A DNA stretch of 63,533 bases from Chromera velia (Eukaryota > Sar > Chromeraceae). The notes under the pieces are model-generated. The model was given only the letters and a program-made list of their open reading frames with translations. It was not told the DNA's origin and made no database searches. Numbering within the stretch: the first letter of the stretch is position 1; each line of letters begins with the position of its first letter. The stretch covers positions 1 to 63,533 of the forward strand of contig JAHBMJ010005837.1 in assembly GCA_018398765.1 (NCBI GenBank), given 5' to 3'. Made by a program: the position numbers and the translations under genes. Below are positions 13,178 through 24,730 of the stretch, one piece after another.

Positions 13178-14512
13178 GAGTTTGAAACAATACACTGACT
13201 GTTCTTGTACATTCGTTCGCGTCCTTCAACTTCACGTGGACAGAAGGCATACCCATACTGCGTGAAGATGCGCAGACGGGCAGCATAGAAGCGCAATGCT
13301 ACGGACGGAGGGACGGACAGACCGTTTGATCTTTCTTGCCCTTTCTTCTGTTCACCAACAAAGAAGTTGAGAGAACGAGGGAGGAAAGGAGGATCATGAG
13401 TGAGTGAGTGAGTGAGTGAGTGCTTGTGTGAGGGAGAGAGGGGGGTTGGGCGGAGACTCTCAGGGGAACGCAGGGAGTGGGCAGAAACAGGAGGCACTAA
13501 ACGAGAGAGATGTGAACAGACGGAAAAAGGAATATAGTGAACGGACCGACAGGCAGCCAGAAGACTCAGAGAGCAGGTTGATGTGTAGACGGACAGATAA
13601 AAGGTCGGTCAGACAGTCTGGGAGGGAGGTAGACGGAGAGGCAAAGGAAACCCTCGTCTCGAAGTACAGCCGATTGGCGGGACAAACGTGCACCCGAGGG
13701 GGGGGAGGGGGGAGAGCAAAAAGACGGAAGAGGACACAGACCGATGGAAGGGTTCCAGAGAGGCCAGAGCGGCGTGTGTACCCTCCACCTTTGCTGAAGC
13801 TGCCATGTCTCGTCTTCTATCCCCTGGCTCTCCCTCTGGTCTTCGTTTCGCCCCTCAGCCGATTTCGGCAGAATCTCTCGAAACGGCCGATAAGGCCTTC
13901 ACCGCATTGCTGAGCTTCTTATTTTCTCCTTCCACCAAGTCAGTGGAGGTACCAACCAGAACAGAAAAAGAGATTTACCGAAAAGACGATTCCACAGCTT
14001 GCCCGCCTCCACCGATCCGATCACGAACTCAAAAAAGCGGAGGGACAGCTGGGACAACCCTCTTCCGGGAACAATTGCACCTAAGCCACGTCAATCAGTT
14101 CTCTTTTCCCCCCGATATATTTCTTGAAGACTGGCAATGCATGTAGCTGAGATAAGGTTTCGAATCCAGCTAGTGTTCTGCCGACGCCCAACTTCCTCTG
14201 TCTGTCTGTACGGCGCTGAAGTAGACGGTGCACCCCGGTCCCTTTGTGAGAAGTCTGCGTCCTGCGGAGACGCTCACGCCGACCTGCTACAAACGAGGAC
14301 ACCTGTGTGAAGACTGTGCTTGCTGGAATAGTGACCCGCATACACCTGTATCGATGTAGCTTCAGTGCCAGGCGAATCACCATTGCATCTTCGATTGTGC
14401 TCAAGCCGTCTCCGCGGACCCCCCAACATCCGTCTCCTTGCATGGATTCGTTAGCTCGGACAGCTTCGCCGCATGCAGCTATAGCTAGCCGCGCGCTGAG
14501 CAGAGAATTCAT
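544..14512 (-). CDS. SEN1: Sen1/senataxin-type superfamily 1B helicase, many exons
   Basis: This is an Upf1-like SF1B helicase of the Sen1/SETX branch. In other eukaryotes that branch resolves RNA-DNA hybrids and acts in transcription termination. Well-supported exons (minus strand, 5' to 3') are 13106-12888, 12203-12086 (VQEYIQAFEPLF), 11259-~11110, 10793-~10710, 9953-~9793, 9058-9024, ~8920-8851, 8713-8637 (YNVSQ, then GPPG), 8183-8047 (TGKTST completes Walker A), 7704-7636, 7129-6990, 6708-6660, 6358-6287, 6102-5995 (LVCAPSNAAIDE), 5707-5675, 5557-5458, 5184-5036 (VVVDEASQ), 4662-4549 (LILVGDPKQLPAT), 4111-4017 (QYRMHP), 3651-3531, 3204-3130, 2766-2671, 1943-1713 (VDGFQGREKEM and RRMNVALTRARSN), 1451-1353 and 705-544 (basic tail KKKK, stop). 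Splice phases agree through the helicase core. The start at 14512 is tentative: it follows a TATATAAA box, but exons between 14.1 and 13.1 kb are unresolved. Confidence 0.9.
822..931. repeat. (CT)n(GT)n(GA)n compound microsatellite
   Basis: A run of CT dinucleotides passes into GT and then GA. It sits in the last intron of the helicase gene and is the prototype of the compound repeats found in most introns here. Confidence 0.9.
3310..3377. repeat. (CT)n(GT)n microsatellite
   Basis: CT dinucleotides run into GT dinucleotides inside the helicase intron between exons 3651-3531 and 3204-3130. Nothing else is recognised in this intron. Confidence 0.9.
4298..4351. repeat. (GATA)n(GA)n microsatellite
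   Basis: A short GATA run passes into GA dinucleotides, in the helicase intron between exons 4662-4549 and 4111-4017. Confidence 0.85.
8425..8640. repeat. (CCCT)n, (GACA)n and (GA)n satellite block
   Basis: Tetranucleotide CCCT repeats are followed by GACA repeats and GA-rich sequence. The block fills the intron that splits the Walker A codons of the helicase. Confidence 0.85.
9150..9306. repeat. (CT)n, poly-G with N, (AACG)n and (AATG)n
   Basis: A CT run is followed by one unresolved base at 9191 in a poly-G tract, then about ten AACG units grading into AATG units. The N marks uncertain base calling in the homopolymer. The block is intronic to the helicase. Confidence 0.85.
11808..12045. 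repeat. CT/CA/GA-rich intron with N in poly-G
   Basis: CT and CA microsatellites (11808-11878) and a GA/G-rich stretch holding an unresolved base at 12019. All of this lies in the helicase intron between exons 12203-12086 and 11259. Confidence 0.8.
12604..12874. repeat. (CT)n, (CA)n and (GA)n microsatellites
   Basis: Two CT/CA tracts near 12608-12665 and a long CA-then-GA tract at 12783-12874. The second ends just before the donor side of helicase exon 13106-12888. Confidence 0.85.
13133..13178. repeat. (CA)n microsatellite
   Basis: About 22 CA units lie directly upstream (on the minus strand) of the acceptor of helicase exon 13106-12888. Confidence 0.9.
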
Positions 14513-14547
14513 GCGCTCAGTTCTCTGTCAGACTGATCAAGGCTCTT

Positions 14548-14555
14548 TTATATAT
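14548..14555 (-). promoter_or_regulatory. TATA box for the helicase gene
   Basis: On the minus strand the sequence reads TATATAAA, about 36-43 nt before the ATG at 14512. That spacing would give a very short 5' leader. It supports 14512 as the start of the gene, although no transcript evidence is available here. Confidence 0.5.
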
Positions 14556-14772
14556 TTTTCCAAACCAGTGTACTTGCGGTTACGTGTGGTTCAACTCAGC
14601 TCACCTGGGTCAAGGACGTACATGATCGAAGTTTGACCCCCGATTTCTCAGACATCGACTTGTCAGTCTCTTATCACAGATCTTTGTAAACCGCTACACT
14701 GACGTCTCGGAGCCGTCTCCTTTTTGTGTATTCCGATCTTTCTGTCAATTCCACAAGTTGTAGCGATTGAAG

Positions 14773-16305
14773 ATGCGAGAGGCACGAAGAATTGCACTCC
14801 TTTTCTCTCTCTTGTCGATTTCCTTCCAATTTGGCGGTGTGGCTGCCCAAACGGAGTCCGAGACCGATGCAGACTGTCCTCCCCTTATCAATGCCACCGA
14901 TGCCTACACGGGGATTGGGCAGCTGCGGGCGTACTCCAGTTGCACTGCCTGGCTTTTTGACACTCCAGGGCCTGGCTCTGCACCCGCCTTTGCCCTCACT
15001 GCAGGGCACTGTGTAGTTCTGTACGGCGGCCGGCGCTATGCGACGGAAGTTCTGGTGGGTGCGGCGCCAGGGTTTCGTTGGCGCGTGATCTTCAACTATT
15101 TTGTGGACACGGTCGAATCCCAACAGAGCGTTGACGTGGCTGAGATCTCCTACGCCACGATGAGCGGGGACGATCTCGCGGTGTTGCGTCTGAATGCGAC
15201 CAAGGAAGACCTCCGGTCGAGGGGTCTCACATTTCTTCCGCTGGCCGAGGAGGTTCCTGCAGAGAACGAAGAGATGCGGGTGGTGGGGATTCCTTTCTGT
15301 CCTCGCGTCTACCCTCGTTACATGCGCGAAACCGCAGTGTGCCACAGAGCTGGTGTTTCTGACGTGATCGAGCACTCATGGTACGGGTTTGACCGTCTGT
15401 CGAACAACTGTACCGGGATCCATGGAGGGCACTCGGGTGGTCCAGTGCTGAACAAGGAGGGCAAAGCGTATGGGGTTCTGGGCACCGGTGCCCTGCATGC
15501 CACAAGTGACCAGTGTGGGTTGCACATGCCGTGTGAAGTTGAGAAGGACTCAGACGGAGGCACCTCCCTAGACACTGACCGCGTGTACTCCTCAAACGTG
15601 ACTGCCCTCCCCGCCTGTTTCGATGAAGCGACAGGGACTTTGGAGCTTCAGAGAGAGGAGTGCTATCTTCGTGAAAGCGCAAGCGCAGAAGAGGGGGCCG
15701 CTCGTGCTGTGATTCTGAGCGATGTGCGCTCCCCCACAAAGTCCGAAAACGTCACATGGTCTGTCGCCCTCGATACCTCTTCTGTCGTTGAAGTTCGGTA
15801 CAAGACAGGGAGGGCCGGTTTGGTCGACTGCAGGCACGATCAAGGTTACAGCGACCCGCTTCCTGTGTCTGACTTGGAGGCCGGTCAGCCTCTAGAGGCG
15901 CTGCCAGTGCCTGAGGAGGAGGGGAGTCATGTGCTATGTGTGCTTGGGGGAAGTGGCAACTCTACTCATCCCGAGCAACCCGTTAGCTCTCCCTCCATGG
16001 TAATCGTGCGAGTCGACAATACCCCCCCTCAGAAAGGCCCGGAGATTACCACAGCCGGCCGATGGGTCAGACTCCATTACGATCCTCCCGAGATTGCCCG
16101 AATCAGGTACGCAACAGTCGCGCCTGATGAAGGCTGCCCTCCAGCGAATGAAGAAAATTCGAATGCTTATCGACCGTACTGGTGGCGCTTCAGAGTTACT
16201 GAGCCTCAACGGCTGTGCACTCTGTCTGCAGACAGCGCAGACAACTGGCAGCTTTCCCCGATTGCGACGGACTTGCCCGGCTGGAGTCCGCAGGGCATTG
16301 AGTGA
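14773..16305 (+). CDS. Secreted trypsin-like serine protease (S1 fold)
   Basis: A 510-residue protein in one uninterrupted exon, unlike its intron-rich neighbours. The ATG at 14773 is chosen because a hydrophobic signal peptide follows at once (residues ~6-25, ending GVAA). The catalytic triad is visible in order: His79 in LTAGHC, Asp134 in DDLAVLRL and Ser221 in GHSGGPVLN. This predicts an endopeptidase of the chymotrypsin fold, secreted or in the endomembrane system. The protease domain ends near residue 280. The remaining ~230 residues have several Cys and Asn-X-Ser/Thr sites and look like an extracellular accessory domain that I do not recognise. The start is only 260 bp from the divergent helicase start. 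The substrate cannot be predicted. Confidence 0.9.
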   Translation: MREARRIALLFSLLSISFQFGGVAAQTESETDADCPPLINATDAYTGIGQLRAYSSCTAWLFDTPGPGSAPAFALTAGHCVVLYGGRRYATEVLVGAAPGFRWRVIFNYFVDTVESQQSVDVAEISYATMSGDDLAVLRLNATKEDLRSRGLTFLPLAEEVPAENEEMRVVGIPFCPRVYPRYMRETAVCHRAGVSDVIEHSWYGFDRLSNNCTGIHGGHSGGPVLNKEGKAYGVLGTGALHATSDQCGLHMPCEVEKDSDGGTSLDTDRVYSSNVTALPACFDEATGTLELQREECYLRESASAEEGAARAVILSDVRSPTKSENVTWSVALDTSSVVEVRYKTGRAGLVDCRHDQGYSDPLPVSDLEAGQPLEALPVPEEEGSHVLCVLGGSGNSTHPEQPVSSPSMVIVRVDNTPPQKGPEITTAGRWVRLHYDPPEIARIRYATVAPDEGCPPANEENSNAYRPYWWRFRVTEPQRLCTLSADSADNWQLSPIATDLPGWSPQGIE

Positions 16306-18480
16306 AGAGAGGAAGAGCAAGACAGAAAGGAGAGAGGCAGTGCAGCAGATAGAAGAGGAAAAAGGCCGCTCGTTGTCGTAGCAAGACCGGGTGTGTGGGG
16401 GGATGTATAATGAATGTGGTTCGTGTATTTCCGTTTGAGTGGGGATCAATGCCGATCTAATCGCTGGTCGGTAATGGGCGTGGTGTATGGAGATACGTGC
16501 GAAATTCTTTCTTTCTTTTCTTTCGTCTTTTTTTCTTTCTTTTTCTTTTCTTCTTTCTTCCTTCCTTCCTTCCTTCCTTCCTTCTTTCCCAGCTTCTTCT
16601 GTCCGTCCATCCGTCCTTCTTTCCTTCTCTCCCTTTTTCCATTCCTTGCACCCCTCCTTCGGTTCACCGTTCTTTCCCCCCGTCTTTCTTCGTTACTCCC
16701 TGTCTTGCTCCTTCTCGTCACTCTTTCCTCAGTGACAGTGTACACGCCTGCCGACGCGTGTGCCGCCCTGTTTCCGTGCTTCGATGTCGAGCTGTTTGTG
16801 TGTTCGCTGGTTAGTGTGTCTCTCTACCTCTTCGTGTTTATCCCTTTCCACCCCTTCTCTCGATTTTTGCGCCTTTCTTCCTTTTCGTGAGCAAATGACC
16901 ACCGGAAAGACGGCCAATTGCTTGTCTGTTTTGTTTACCCGTTTGTTCGTTTATCTTCCTGTTTTCTTTCTTCCATGCTTGTAGGCCTGTCTCTTGATGT
17001 CTGTATTTTGAGAGGATAGAAGCCGAAAAAGAAAACAAAAACGACGTAATGTGTTTGTTCTCCTGTTTTCATGTTTGAATGTCATATTGTAGTTCAAGAA
17101 AAAAATGATCATCATTCAAGTTGGTGATCAACTGACTTGGAAGAAGGAGTCAACGTATATGTTCGACCTCTTTCTAACTTTGTTCATGAACTTTGTATGT
17201 GTACAAATATATACAAAGCCATATGGATGCAAAGCCGTGTAAAACGAGGTTTATCTATAAGTGGTATTAGTATATAAGTGGTATAGATTGATTCGTTTGT
17301 ATATGATTTTGGCTAACAAATCGATCACGTTTTGGTGATTGAGTTATACAGAAACTCTGTGCTAATATTCAGTAGAAAACAATGGAAAACACTTAATTTA
17401 AAAATAATTTAAAATAGTTTATAAGACAGGTTTATAAGAGGAGCGATCTGACAGGTTCAAACCAGACAGGGGGGGGAAAAGGTGGAGGTAAGAAGAAACA
17501 CAAAGGACCTAATGCCGGATGGAAAGGGGAGGAGGAGTCTGAATAGGGACAGGAGGGACAGGTAGGAAAAGAAGGTTAGTAACTCTAGTTATGTCGTTTT
17601 CTTTCTATAGGTTTTTTTTTACTGCTTCAGTCAGGGGGGCTCGGGTTTCAAGTCTGAGGTTACTTCGGACAGCAAGTTTACTAGCTCTTAAAACAAGTGA
17701 AAGTGGGGTAATGGGTGGAAGGGGGGCTTTGGACAGAGGAGGTGCGTCTTCTTTTGTTCCTGTCCCTCCATAGGTTCCAAATAAATGGTGCCGTCGGGCG
17801 TCCTGCTCCTATGGGGGAGAAGACCGGTGGGGGGGTAGTCTGTTGTGTGCTATATGCAGGTTTTATCTTTTCTAAGAACTGGGGCACCTCCGTCTAGTGT
17901 GTGTGCTTAAGACTAAAGCGAAGGGGCCGCCTAGCCTTGCGAGCCTTCAAATGCCCCATAGAACTAAGATTGTGTAACGAATTTCTGTATGACATGCCGG
18001 GTTGGCCAGAGCCTAAGAGGTGGCTCACCGGCTTTAACCTAACTCATTCAAGTACTTGTATATGTGAACATATTTATAGTTTTTTTTACTTTTAAGCATG
18101 TTTAAGGGTAGTGTAAAGATAGTAAAGGTTATAAAAGGCGGAACACGATTTATAGTGTAGCATAATATTGATATTCCGGGTTTTGCCCGCGGTCCACTGT
18201 AATTATCTAACGATTTTTGACGATTTGGTACGATAGTACAAGACTATGTTTTATAATGTTTTATGATCGATCAATTCTATAATATAATTTTGAAAATGAT
18301 TCATCAATTTATTATACGCTGACTTAGTATGACTCAAGCTACTGATAAGGCTACTAATGGACATTGATGGCCTACTTAGACATGAAAGATGAAAACACTA
18401 ATGCTTCGCAAAACTTCGCTTTCTTGTGTGCGAGGTAGTGCGAGGTTATACCGCCGGCGTTAGCCGGGGTCTCGTCTCTT
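16306..18480. other. Intergenic: pyrimidine tract then AT-rich DNA
   Basis: From 16490 to 16700 the plus strand is a T/C-rich tract with (TTCC)n. From about 17000 to 18440 the DNA is AT-rich and unlike the neighbouring genes. Short open stretches occur (17681-17887 minus, 17901-18095 plus), but none matches a family I recognise and codon structure is weak. This could be decayed transposon sequence. Confidence 0.5.
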
Positions 18481-18903
18481 CTCGTCATGGCAGACTTTCG
18501 TCTACCACGAGGCTGTGGGGTGCAGCTGGGCGCCGTCGCATCCTTGCAAGGCTTGCATGCGTGCGTCGTTCTGTTTTGTCGCTTTGCCGGACCACTGTGC
18601 ACGCAGCGGGGCCTCGGCCGCGCGTCATCCATGGAGACGGCTAGCTTAATTTCCGTTTCGCGAAAAATCAAATCCATGCAATCTGCATCCAGTCGATCGA
18701 GCGACTGCTCTTCGAAGTTCATCTGCCCGATCGAAGAAGCAAGAGGCGTCTTCCTGTCAGTCAAAGGAGTCAACGCAAAAGTTCGAGTTCCTCACTTCCA
18801 CGAAACCGACTGTGATCTTTACACGTTTCTTTCGATCTTCCTTGTTTACATTACGAGATTATACAAAAAAGCGCTTCGGGCGACTTTGGGAGAAAACGTA
18901 GAG

Positions 18904-20733
18904 ATGGAGACGGCCACCTGCGGGTATCCCCGGATCGGGGTCAATCGCGAAATGAAGACTGCCTGCGAGGCATTCTGGGCAAAGAAAATCCCGCTAAAGG
19001 AGCTGGTAGGTTTTGTGCCTTTTCGCTGTCCGTTGCCTTCCAGAAAGGTTCCAGATCGACGAGACTGGAGAGACTCACCTCGAGCCCCAGTGTTTTCTTT
19101 CTCCTTCCCTGGTCCTTTCTCTTTTCCCTCCTCCTTCCCCATCCTTGTTCCTTTGCCTTCTGTGTGCAGCTTTCCATCTCCGGACAAGTCCACACGACCA
19201 GCCTGAAGGACCAGCTTGATGCAGGGGTCCAGTACGTCGGCACTGGTCTCCACTCTCTGTACGACCACGTGCTCGACTGGACCCTCCGCTTTGGCTTCAT
19301 CCCAGACCGCTTCCTCCCCCACGCTTCCCATGCCTCCAGAGACGAGCTGAGGTTCCTCATGGCCAGAGGAAGCTCCGGTGAGACCGCCCTTGACATGACC
19401 AAGTGGTATGACACCAATTATCACAACATGACACCTGAGATCAACGCGAGCGTTCTGTCGCGGAGTGCCACCTACACCGATCTGTCTGACTACGTGAACC
19501 TGCTGAAAAACGCCGTGTCCGTTGCGGGAAGTCCTGCCCGGATTGCCGCGGATGTGCTCGGTCCCGTCTCCTTCCTCGAGAGAAGTTCCCTCGACGGCGT
19601 CTCCTTTGAGGAAGTTCTCGACTCCCTCCTCCCCGTGTACAAGCAAACCGTCGAGGCCATTGCAGCCCTCGGGGTCAAACGCGTACACCTCCATGAGCCT
19701 GCACTCGTGCTCGCCAGGATCGCGGAGCACAAGTGGATGCGCAGAGCTGCCGAGAGAGCACTCGCCGATATCAAAGAGACGGCTTCTGCGATGGGTCTCG
19801 AGATGGAGATCGTTTTGCTGACCTACTACGACGACCTGACCGACTCATGGGACTGGATTTCCCAGCTTCCAGTCGACGGTTTTGGCCTGGACATGACCAG
19901 AGGATCCAACGTTGACCTCATCGTGAAGGGCCAATTTCCCAAAGACAAGAGCCTCGTGCTCGGACTGATCGACGGACGGTCTGTCTGGGTTGACCAGAAC
20001 GCCATCGAGATGCTCGAGTTCGTGAAGTCTCAGCCCAGCATGGACCGCTGCAAGATTGTGGTCGGTCCTTCGTGCCCCCTCCTCCACTTGCCCATCGATT
20101 TGGCTTCCGAGATTACCGAAGAGAATCGGGACGCTGCCTCGAAAGGGTCTGAGGCCTTCGTCTCCTGCCTCTCCAAGGCAACCGGCCTGCCTGAGGAGAC
20201 GGCTGCCGGTCTCAGGTTCGCAAGGCAGAAGCTGAAGGATCTGGTTCAGCTCGCGGGCGCGTCCTCCGCCAAGGCTGGCCAGCACGCCAAGGTCGCCTCC
20301 CTGTCAAAGGATGAGCAGAAGGAGGTAGAAGCAGTAGGCGACGTGAGACGGACTACGCCCTATGCCGAACGGCGTCTTCTACAGCTCAACACCCTGCAGT
20401 CTGTAGTGCTGCCTACATCGACTATCGGTTCCTTCCCTCAGACAGCTGAGATGAGGAAGGAACGACTGAAGTTCAGAAAGGGCGAGCTGTCCGTCTCCGA
20501 GTACGAGACCAAAGTCGACGCATCGATTCGCGAGTGCGTGGAGAAACAGGAGGCCCTCGGGTTGGACGTCCTCGTCCACGGGGAACCCGAGAGGTCCGAC
20601 ATGGTCGAGTTCTTCGCTGAGAAGATGGACGGATGGCTCTTCACCAAAAAGGGGTACGTAAGTCTGTCTGTCAGACAGTCAGACAACGGGTTGCTAGAAG
20701 GGGAAGAGGGGAGGGAGGAGAGAGGCGGGGAAG

Positions 20734-20773
<40 letters not shown>

Positions 20774-22585
20774 CTCTCTCTCTCTCCCTCTGTGTGTGAG
20801 AGAGAGAGAGAGTGCGTGTCTGTGTGCCTGTTTCTCTTGTCTGTGTACCCCCACAGGGTCTGCTTGTGTGCGTGTGTGTGACTCGCTCCTGGTGGATCTG
20901 TGCGTGTGAATGGGCTCTTCCTTCAAGGATTCTGGTGGTCTCTTGTCTGATCCTAGCATGTTTCCCCCTGCCATGTCCGCAAATTTCCTTTTACGAGCGG
21001 ATGTTTGCTGCCCAGCAATTGCCCTTTCTCCTCTCTGTGTCCGGCTGTTTCCCTGTCCTTGTGAGGATGACATACACCCGGTGATGTGACTGTCGTTGAT
21101 CTATCCGCCTGCGTGACCCTTCATTCCTTGTGTCCACCTGTGTGAGTGAGTGAGTGCAGGTGGGTCCAGTCCTATGGCTCTAGGTACGTTCGTCCTCCCA
21201 TCGTCGTTGGCGACATCAAGAGAAAGGGAGACGCGCCGATGACCGTGAGGGAGTTCAAAGTCGCCCAGGCGTGCACCGACAAGCCTGTGAAGGGTATGCT
21301 GACAGGGCCTACCACGATTCTGGCGTGGAGTTTCCCAAGGGCAGACATCTCGAGGGCGGCCCAGGCATTCCAGATCGGCAGGGCCCTCAGGGACGAGATC
21401 GCGGACCTCCAGAAGGCAGGATGCTCGGTCGTTCAAGTGGACGAGCCTGCGCTCCGAGAGACACTGCCTCTGAAGGTCTGTCGGTAGCGAATGCTCCTCG
21501 TTTGTTTCTCTTGCCTGCCCTGTTCTTCCGCTCTGACTTTCATTTCTTTTGCTGGTTGTGTGATGACGGCCAAGAAAAGAAGTTGAGGGGCGAGAGTGCA
21601 TCATGGGTTGAATCGAACGTGACTTGCTGAGTGAGAAGCGCCCTTGACTGTCTGAGTCGGTCTTTGAACTCGTTCCATGCGAACTAGAAGAAAGTGCGAA
21701 TTTCTCTTATACTGCTTCTCTGCGCCCTCCTGTCTTTGACATCTGCAAGTGCTTGCGAGCACGCTTTTTCATTTCCTCCCTTGCCTCAATCTATTTCTTT
21801 ACTGTTCTGATTCTCCTCGCAGAAGAATCGGCAAGCTGCGTACCTCCTGTGGGCGACTCGCGCGTTCAGACTCTCGACTGTCTCGGCCAAACCCGAGACG
21901 CACATCGTCACCCACTTCTGCTACAGCGACTTCGGGGAGATCGCCGACGCCATCGCGGATCTTGATGCTGACCAGGTCGGGCAGATAATTTCTCTTGCTT
22001 GCTTCAGAAGAGCATCCATCAACTCGTACTCCACTGACTGACTGCCTTACCAGCATGCTCGGCAGTAAAGGAAGGGGTCTCGGCGACCCCTTCCTGTCTA
22101 GTTGCATGTCCCATTACTCCGTGTCCCAGCGTCTCTCTTGTTCACTTCCCCTCCCTCCATCCCTGAATCCTTCTCCCCCTTTCATCATGAGTACCCACGT
22201 TGTTATTCACTCATTCGATTTCCATTGAACGCGCTGACTGCAGGTGACGATTGAGAATTCCCGTAGTGGAATGGCGATGCTGAAGGAGCTTCGAGACTGC
22301 GGAGCCTTTGCGAGGGACTTCGCCCCCGGTGTATACGACGTGCACTCCCCCGCCATTCCCTCCGTCGAGACCATTGCTGAGAGGCTGCGGCTGTACCTTC
22401 AGGAGGGGGCAGGGGGGGAGGGACAGAAAGGATCCAGAGTGTGGGTGGTCCCCGACTGCGGCCTCAAGACGCGCAAGTGGGACGAAGTCGAGCCGCAGCT
22501 GAGGAACATGGTCAAGGCCGCCCGGCTCGTCCGAACCGAGGCTGCTGCTGCTGCGACTAACGGAAAGAAGAGCGCGGTGGCGTGA
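18904..22585 (+). CDS. metE: Cobalamin-independent methionine synthase
   Basis: MetE transfers the methyl group of 5-methyltetrahydropteroyltri-glutamate to homocysteine, giving methionine without B12. Five exons join in phase to 798 residues, the usual family length: 18904-19005, 19170-20653, 21160-21475, 21823-21975 and 22244-22585. The start is set by [12 protein letters not shown], which aligns with the family N-terminus. The N-terminal barrel includes [11 protein letters not shown]. The C-terminal catalytic barrel keeps the zinc ligands His665 and Cys667 (THFCYSDF), Glu689 (IENSRS) and Cys757 (DCGLKTRKW), so the enzyme should be active. No targeting peptide is evident from this start, so it is probably cytosolic. 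The frame stays open upstream to 18487, so an N-terminal extension is possible. Having MetE suggests methionine synthesis that does not need vitamin B12. Confidence 0.97.
20741..20815. repeat. (CT)n/(GT)n/(GA)n in metE intron 2
   Basis: A compound CT, GT and GA microsatellite in the intron between metE exons 2 and 3. Confidence 0.85.
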
Positions 22586-23165
22586 GGAGGGCGACATCGT
22601 TGACAAGGAACAAAGAAGAAAAGGAAGGTGAAGAGGACGAAAGAAAAAAAGGAAGGTGAAGAGGAATGGAGTGACAGGACGAAGGGTTGAAGATAAGCCA
22701 AAGTGCTTCTACTCTTCCCTTCTTTGACAGACAGGAATGCGCGGTCGTCTTTCCCTTTCCTTCCCTTCCCGAAGGTTGATTGTGGGCCTCGATTTTTTTT
22801 TTTTTTGCGTGAGAACTTTTCGTCTCCTTTTTCTTTTGTGCAATGAAAGGGTCTGATGGACTTGAAGGGCAAGAAGTTATCACTTGGGGGGCAGGAAAAA
22901 GAGCTTCTTTCTTTTGATCGATGCCGAATGTCTCCAGACAGAAGAAGACGGTTCATTTTTTGGTTTCATTCGGTGCATGGCAGACTGCTTCATTTCCTTT
23001 CCTTTCATCTGAAAGTTCCATGGTGCTTTCGCAAAAAAGAAAATAACGCAAAAGAATCGACAGACAGGCGAGGGAATAGAGCGAGGTGCTTGCTGTCTGT
23101 CTTCCTGCCCCAAACGATGGGAGGACTTGTAGGAGTGCATGCTGGAAACCGAATGAATGAAACAG

Positions 23166-23325
23166 AGCCGGTTGGCAGGTATGTCGGTGCGACTGTCCTG
23201 TCCCCTCTCCTGAACTCCATCCATTGCTGACTGACTGACTGATAAGAGGAAGGAAGGAGGACTGGAAGGAAGAAAGGAGACAGCCTTCAAAGGAGAATTC
23301 ACCTTCTTCAAAGAAAGGATCGGCT
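23166..23325 (+). ncRNA. Structured element copy A (putative RNA)
   Basis: First of five copies. Closing helix: AGCCGGTT (23166-23173) with GATCGGCT (23318-23325). First hairpin: GGCAGG (23174-23179) with CCTGTC (23197-23202), enclosing GTCG-GTG-CGAC. The conserved 3' block is GGAGAATTCACCTTCTTC at 23292-23309, flanked by CCTTC and GAAAGG that can pair. The 90-nt centre is variable. The function is unknown. The plus strand is assumed; a DNA-level role is not excluded. Confidence 0.6.
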
Positions 23326-23699
23326 TTGTCATCCCAAAAGTTGATTTGAAACGCACTCATCTGGTAGAGGGCAGCATGAAATTTTTGTTGGCAACATGAG
23401 CAGATGGATGAAGAGACGGAAGAACAAGAAGAACAAAGAAAGAGAATGTCAGACGAATAATTGGAGAAAAAAAGCAGACTCAGAACCTGTGAAGGAGAAA
23501 CTTTCTTATTCTTGCAATAGAAATCGATGCGTCTGTTCTGGTTGGTGCCTTCACTACATTCTTTCCTTAAGGCTCATTCGTCCGCAAGAAAAGAGAAAGG
23601 GGCATCAGAAAAATAGAAAGCAATGCAGGCTCCAGCGTGGCAGTAACAAGAAGAGCCAGGACGAACAGACGGACGTTTGAAAGGATAAATGGATGGGTA

Positions 23700-23796
23700 T
23701 CGGTTGGCAGGTATGTCGGTGCGACTGGCTTGCCGCCTTTCCCTTAAGGGAAAGGACCCCCCAGGGGAATTCACCTTCCTCAAAGGGGGAACTCGA
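23700..23796 (+). ncRNA. Structured element copy B (putative RNA, shortest)
   Basis: The shortest copy, 97 nt. First hairpin GGCAGG/CTTGCC around GTCG-GTG-CGAC (23706-23734). The centre is a perfect hairpin, CCTTTCCC/GGGAAAGG with a TTAA loop (23736-23755). The 3' block GGGGAATTCACCTTCCTC lies between pairing CCCCC and GGGGG. The closing helix TCGGTT/AACTCGA is weaker and needs a bulge. The small size makes this the best guide to the minimal fold. Confidence 0.6.
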
Positions 23797-24730
23797 AAGT
23801 CCCGTCATCGTTTTGATTTGAGTAAATGGATGGATGAGTGAATGGATGAATGAATGAAACGCGTGTCGAATGTGAACGAGTGTCTACTTTTTTGCTTCGT
23901 GTCGAAAAACTTGAATGACTGACCGACCGACCACTCATCGACTGGCTGTGTCTCGCTTCTCTCTCCTCGCCCAGTCGAGTGGTTGGGATGGCTGTCATTC
24001 CCCTCTCATGGTCTCCCTCTTCTCCCCTTACTTCTGTCTCTTTTTTCTCTCCTCCTCCTCCTGCCCCCTGGTGTGAGCGCGCGTCCGGGGAAAGCATTCT
24101 CAATTACATGAGGCATCAGGTCTTGTCTTCTCTCTCTCTTGTGACTCGTTCATTCGTTCCTAAGAGGGTTGCTTGCTTCTCGGTGTCAAATCTGTCACCG
24201 AGAGCTCTCAGTGACTGTGGCCACTCACTCTCTCTCTCTAATCACTCATTCGTTGATTCATTCATACATTTGATCACCTGTAAAGTGCATGCGTGACGTC
24301 AAATAGGATGCATGCCGACACTTCTACTTGTATGCGAGTTTCGTGCGTGCCGTGAGAACATGTCAAGTTTCATCCGGGAAAGGGGGGGGCACGGGTGGGA
24401 GGGGGCTGTATGCCCTCGATCGATCGATCGGTTTCTTTTTTTTCTTTTCCTTGCTGTTCTGTCTGTCTGCCTGTCTGTCTGTCTGCGAAGTCTTTCCTTC
24501 TTCGACTTTTTCTTCTCTCTGTGTCTGGTTGTCTGCTCTGTCTTTGTCTCTCTGGTCTTGTCTGTCTTGTTTGTCTGGAGTTGCTCCATTTTTTCTATGC
24601 GAGCAGGACGGTGAGTTCGCTGAGTTGAGCTCACTTGGCTGGAAAAGGACGGCATGAAACGTAGAAGCGAGGAAGTGAAGCAAAAGAGAAAGGCCGCGCA
24701 GAAGAACGTCGAACGGGGGGGCACTTGGAA

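Noticed and set aside
14145-14175. tRNA-like GGTTTCGAATCC
   Set aside because: It has one base too many for a T-loop, and no matching acceptor, D or anticodon arms can be drawn upstream.
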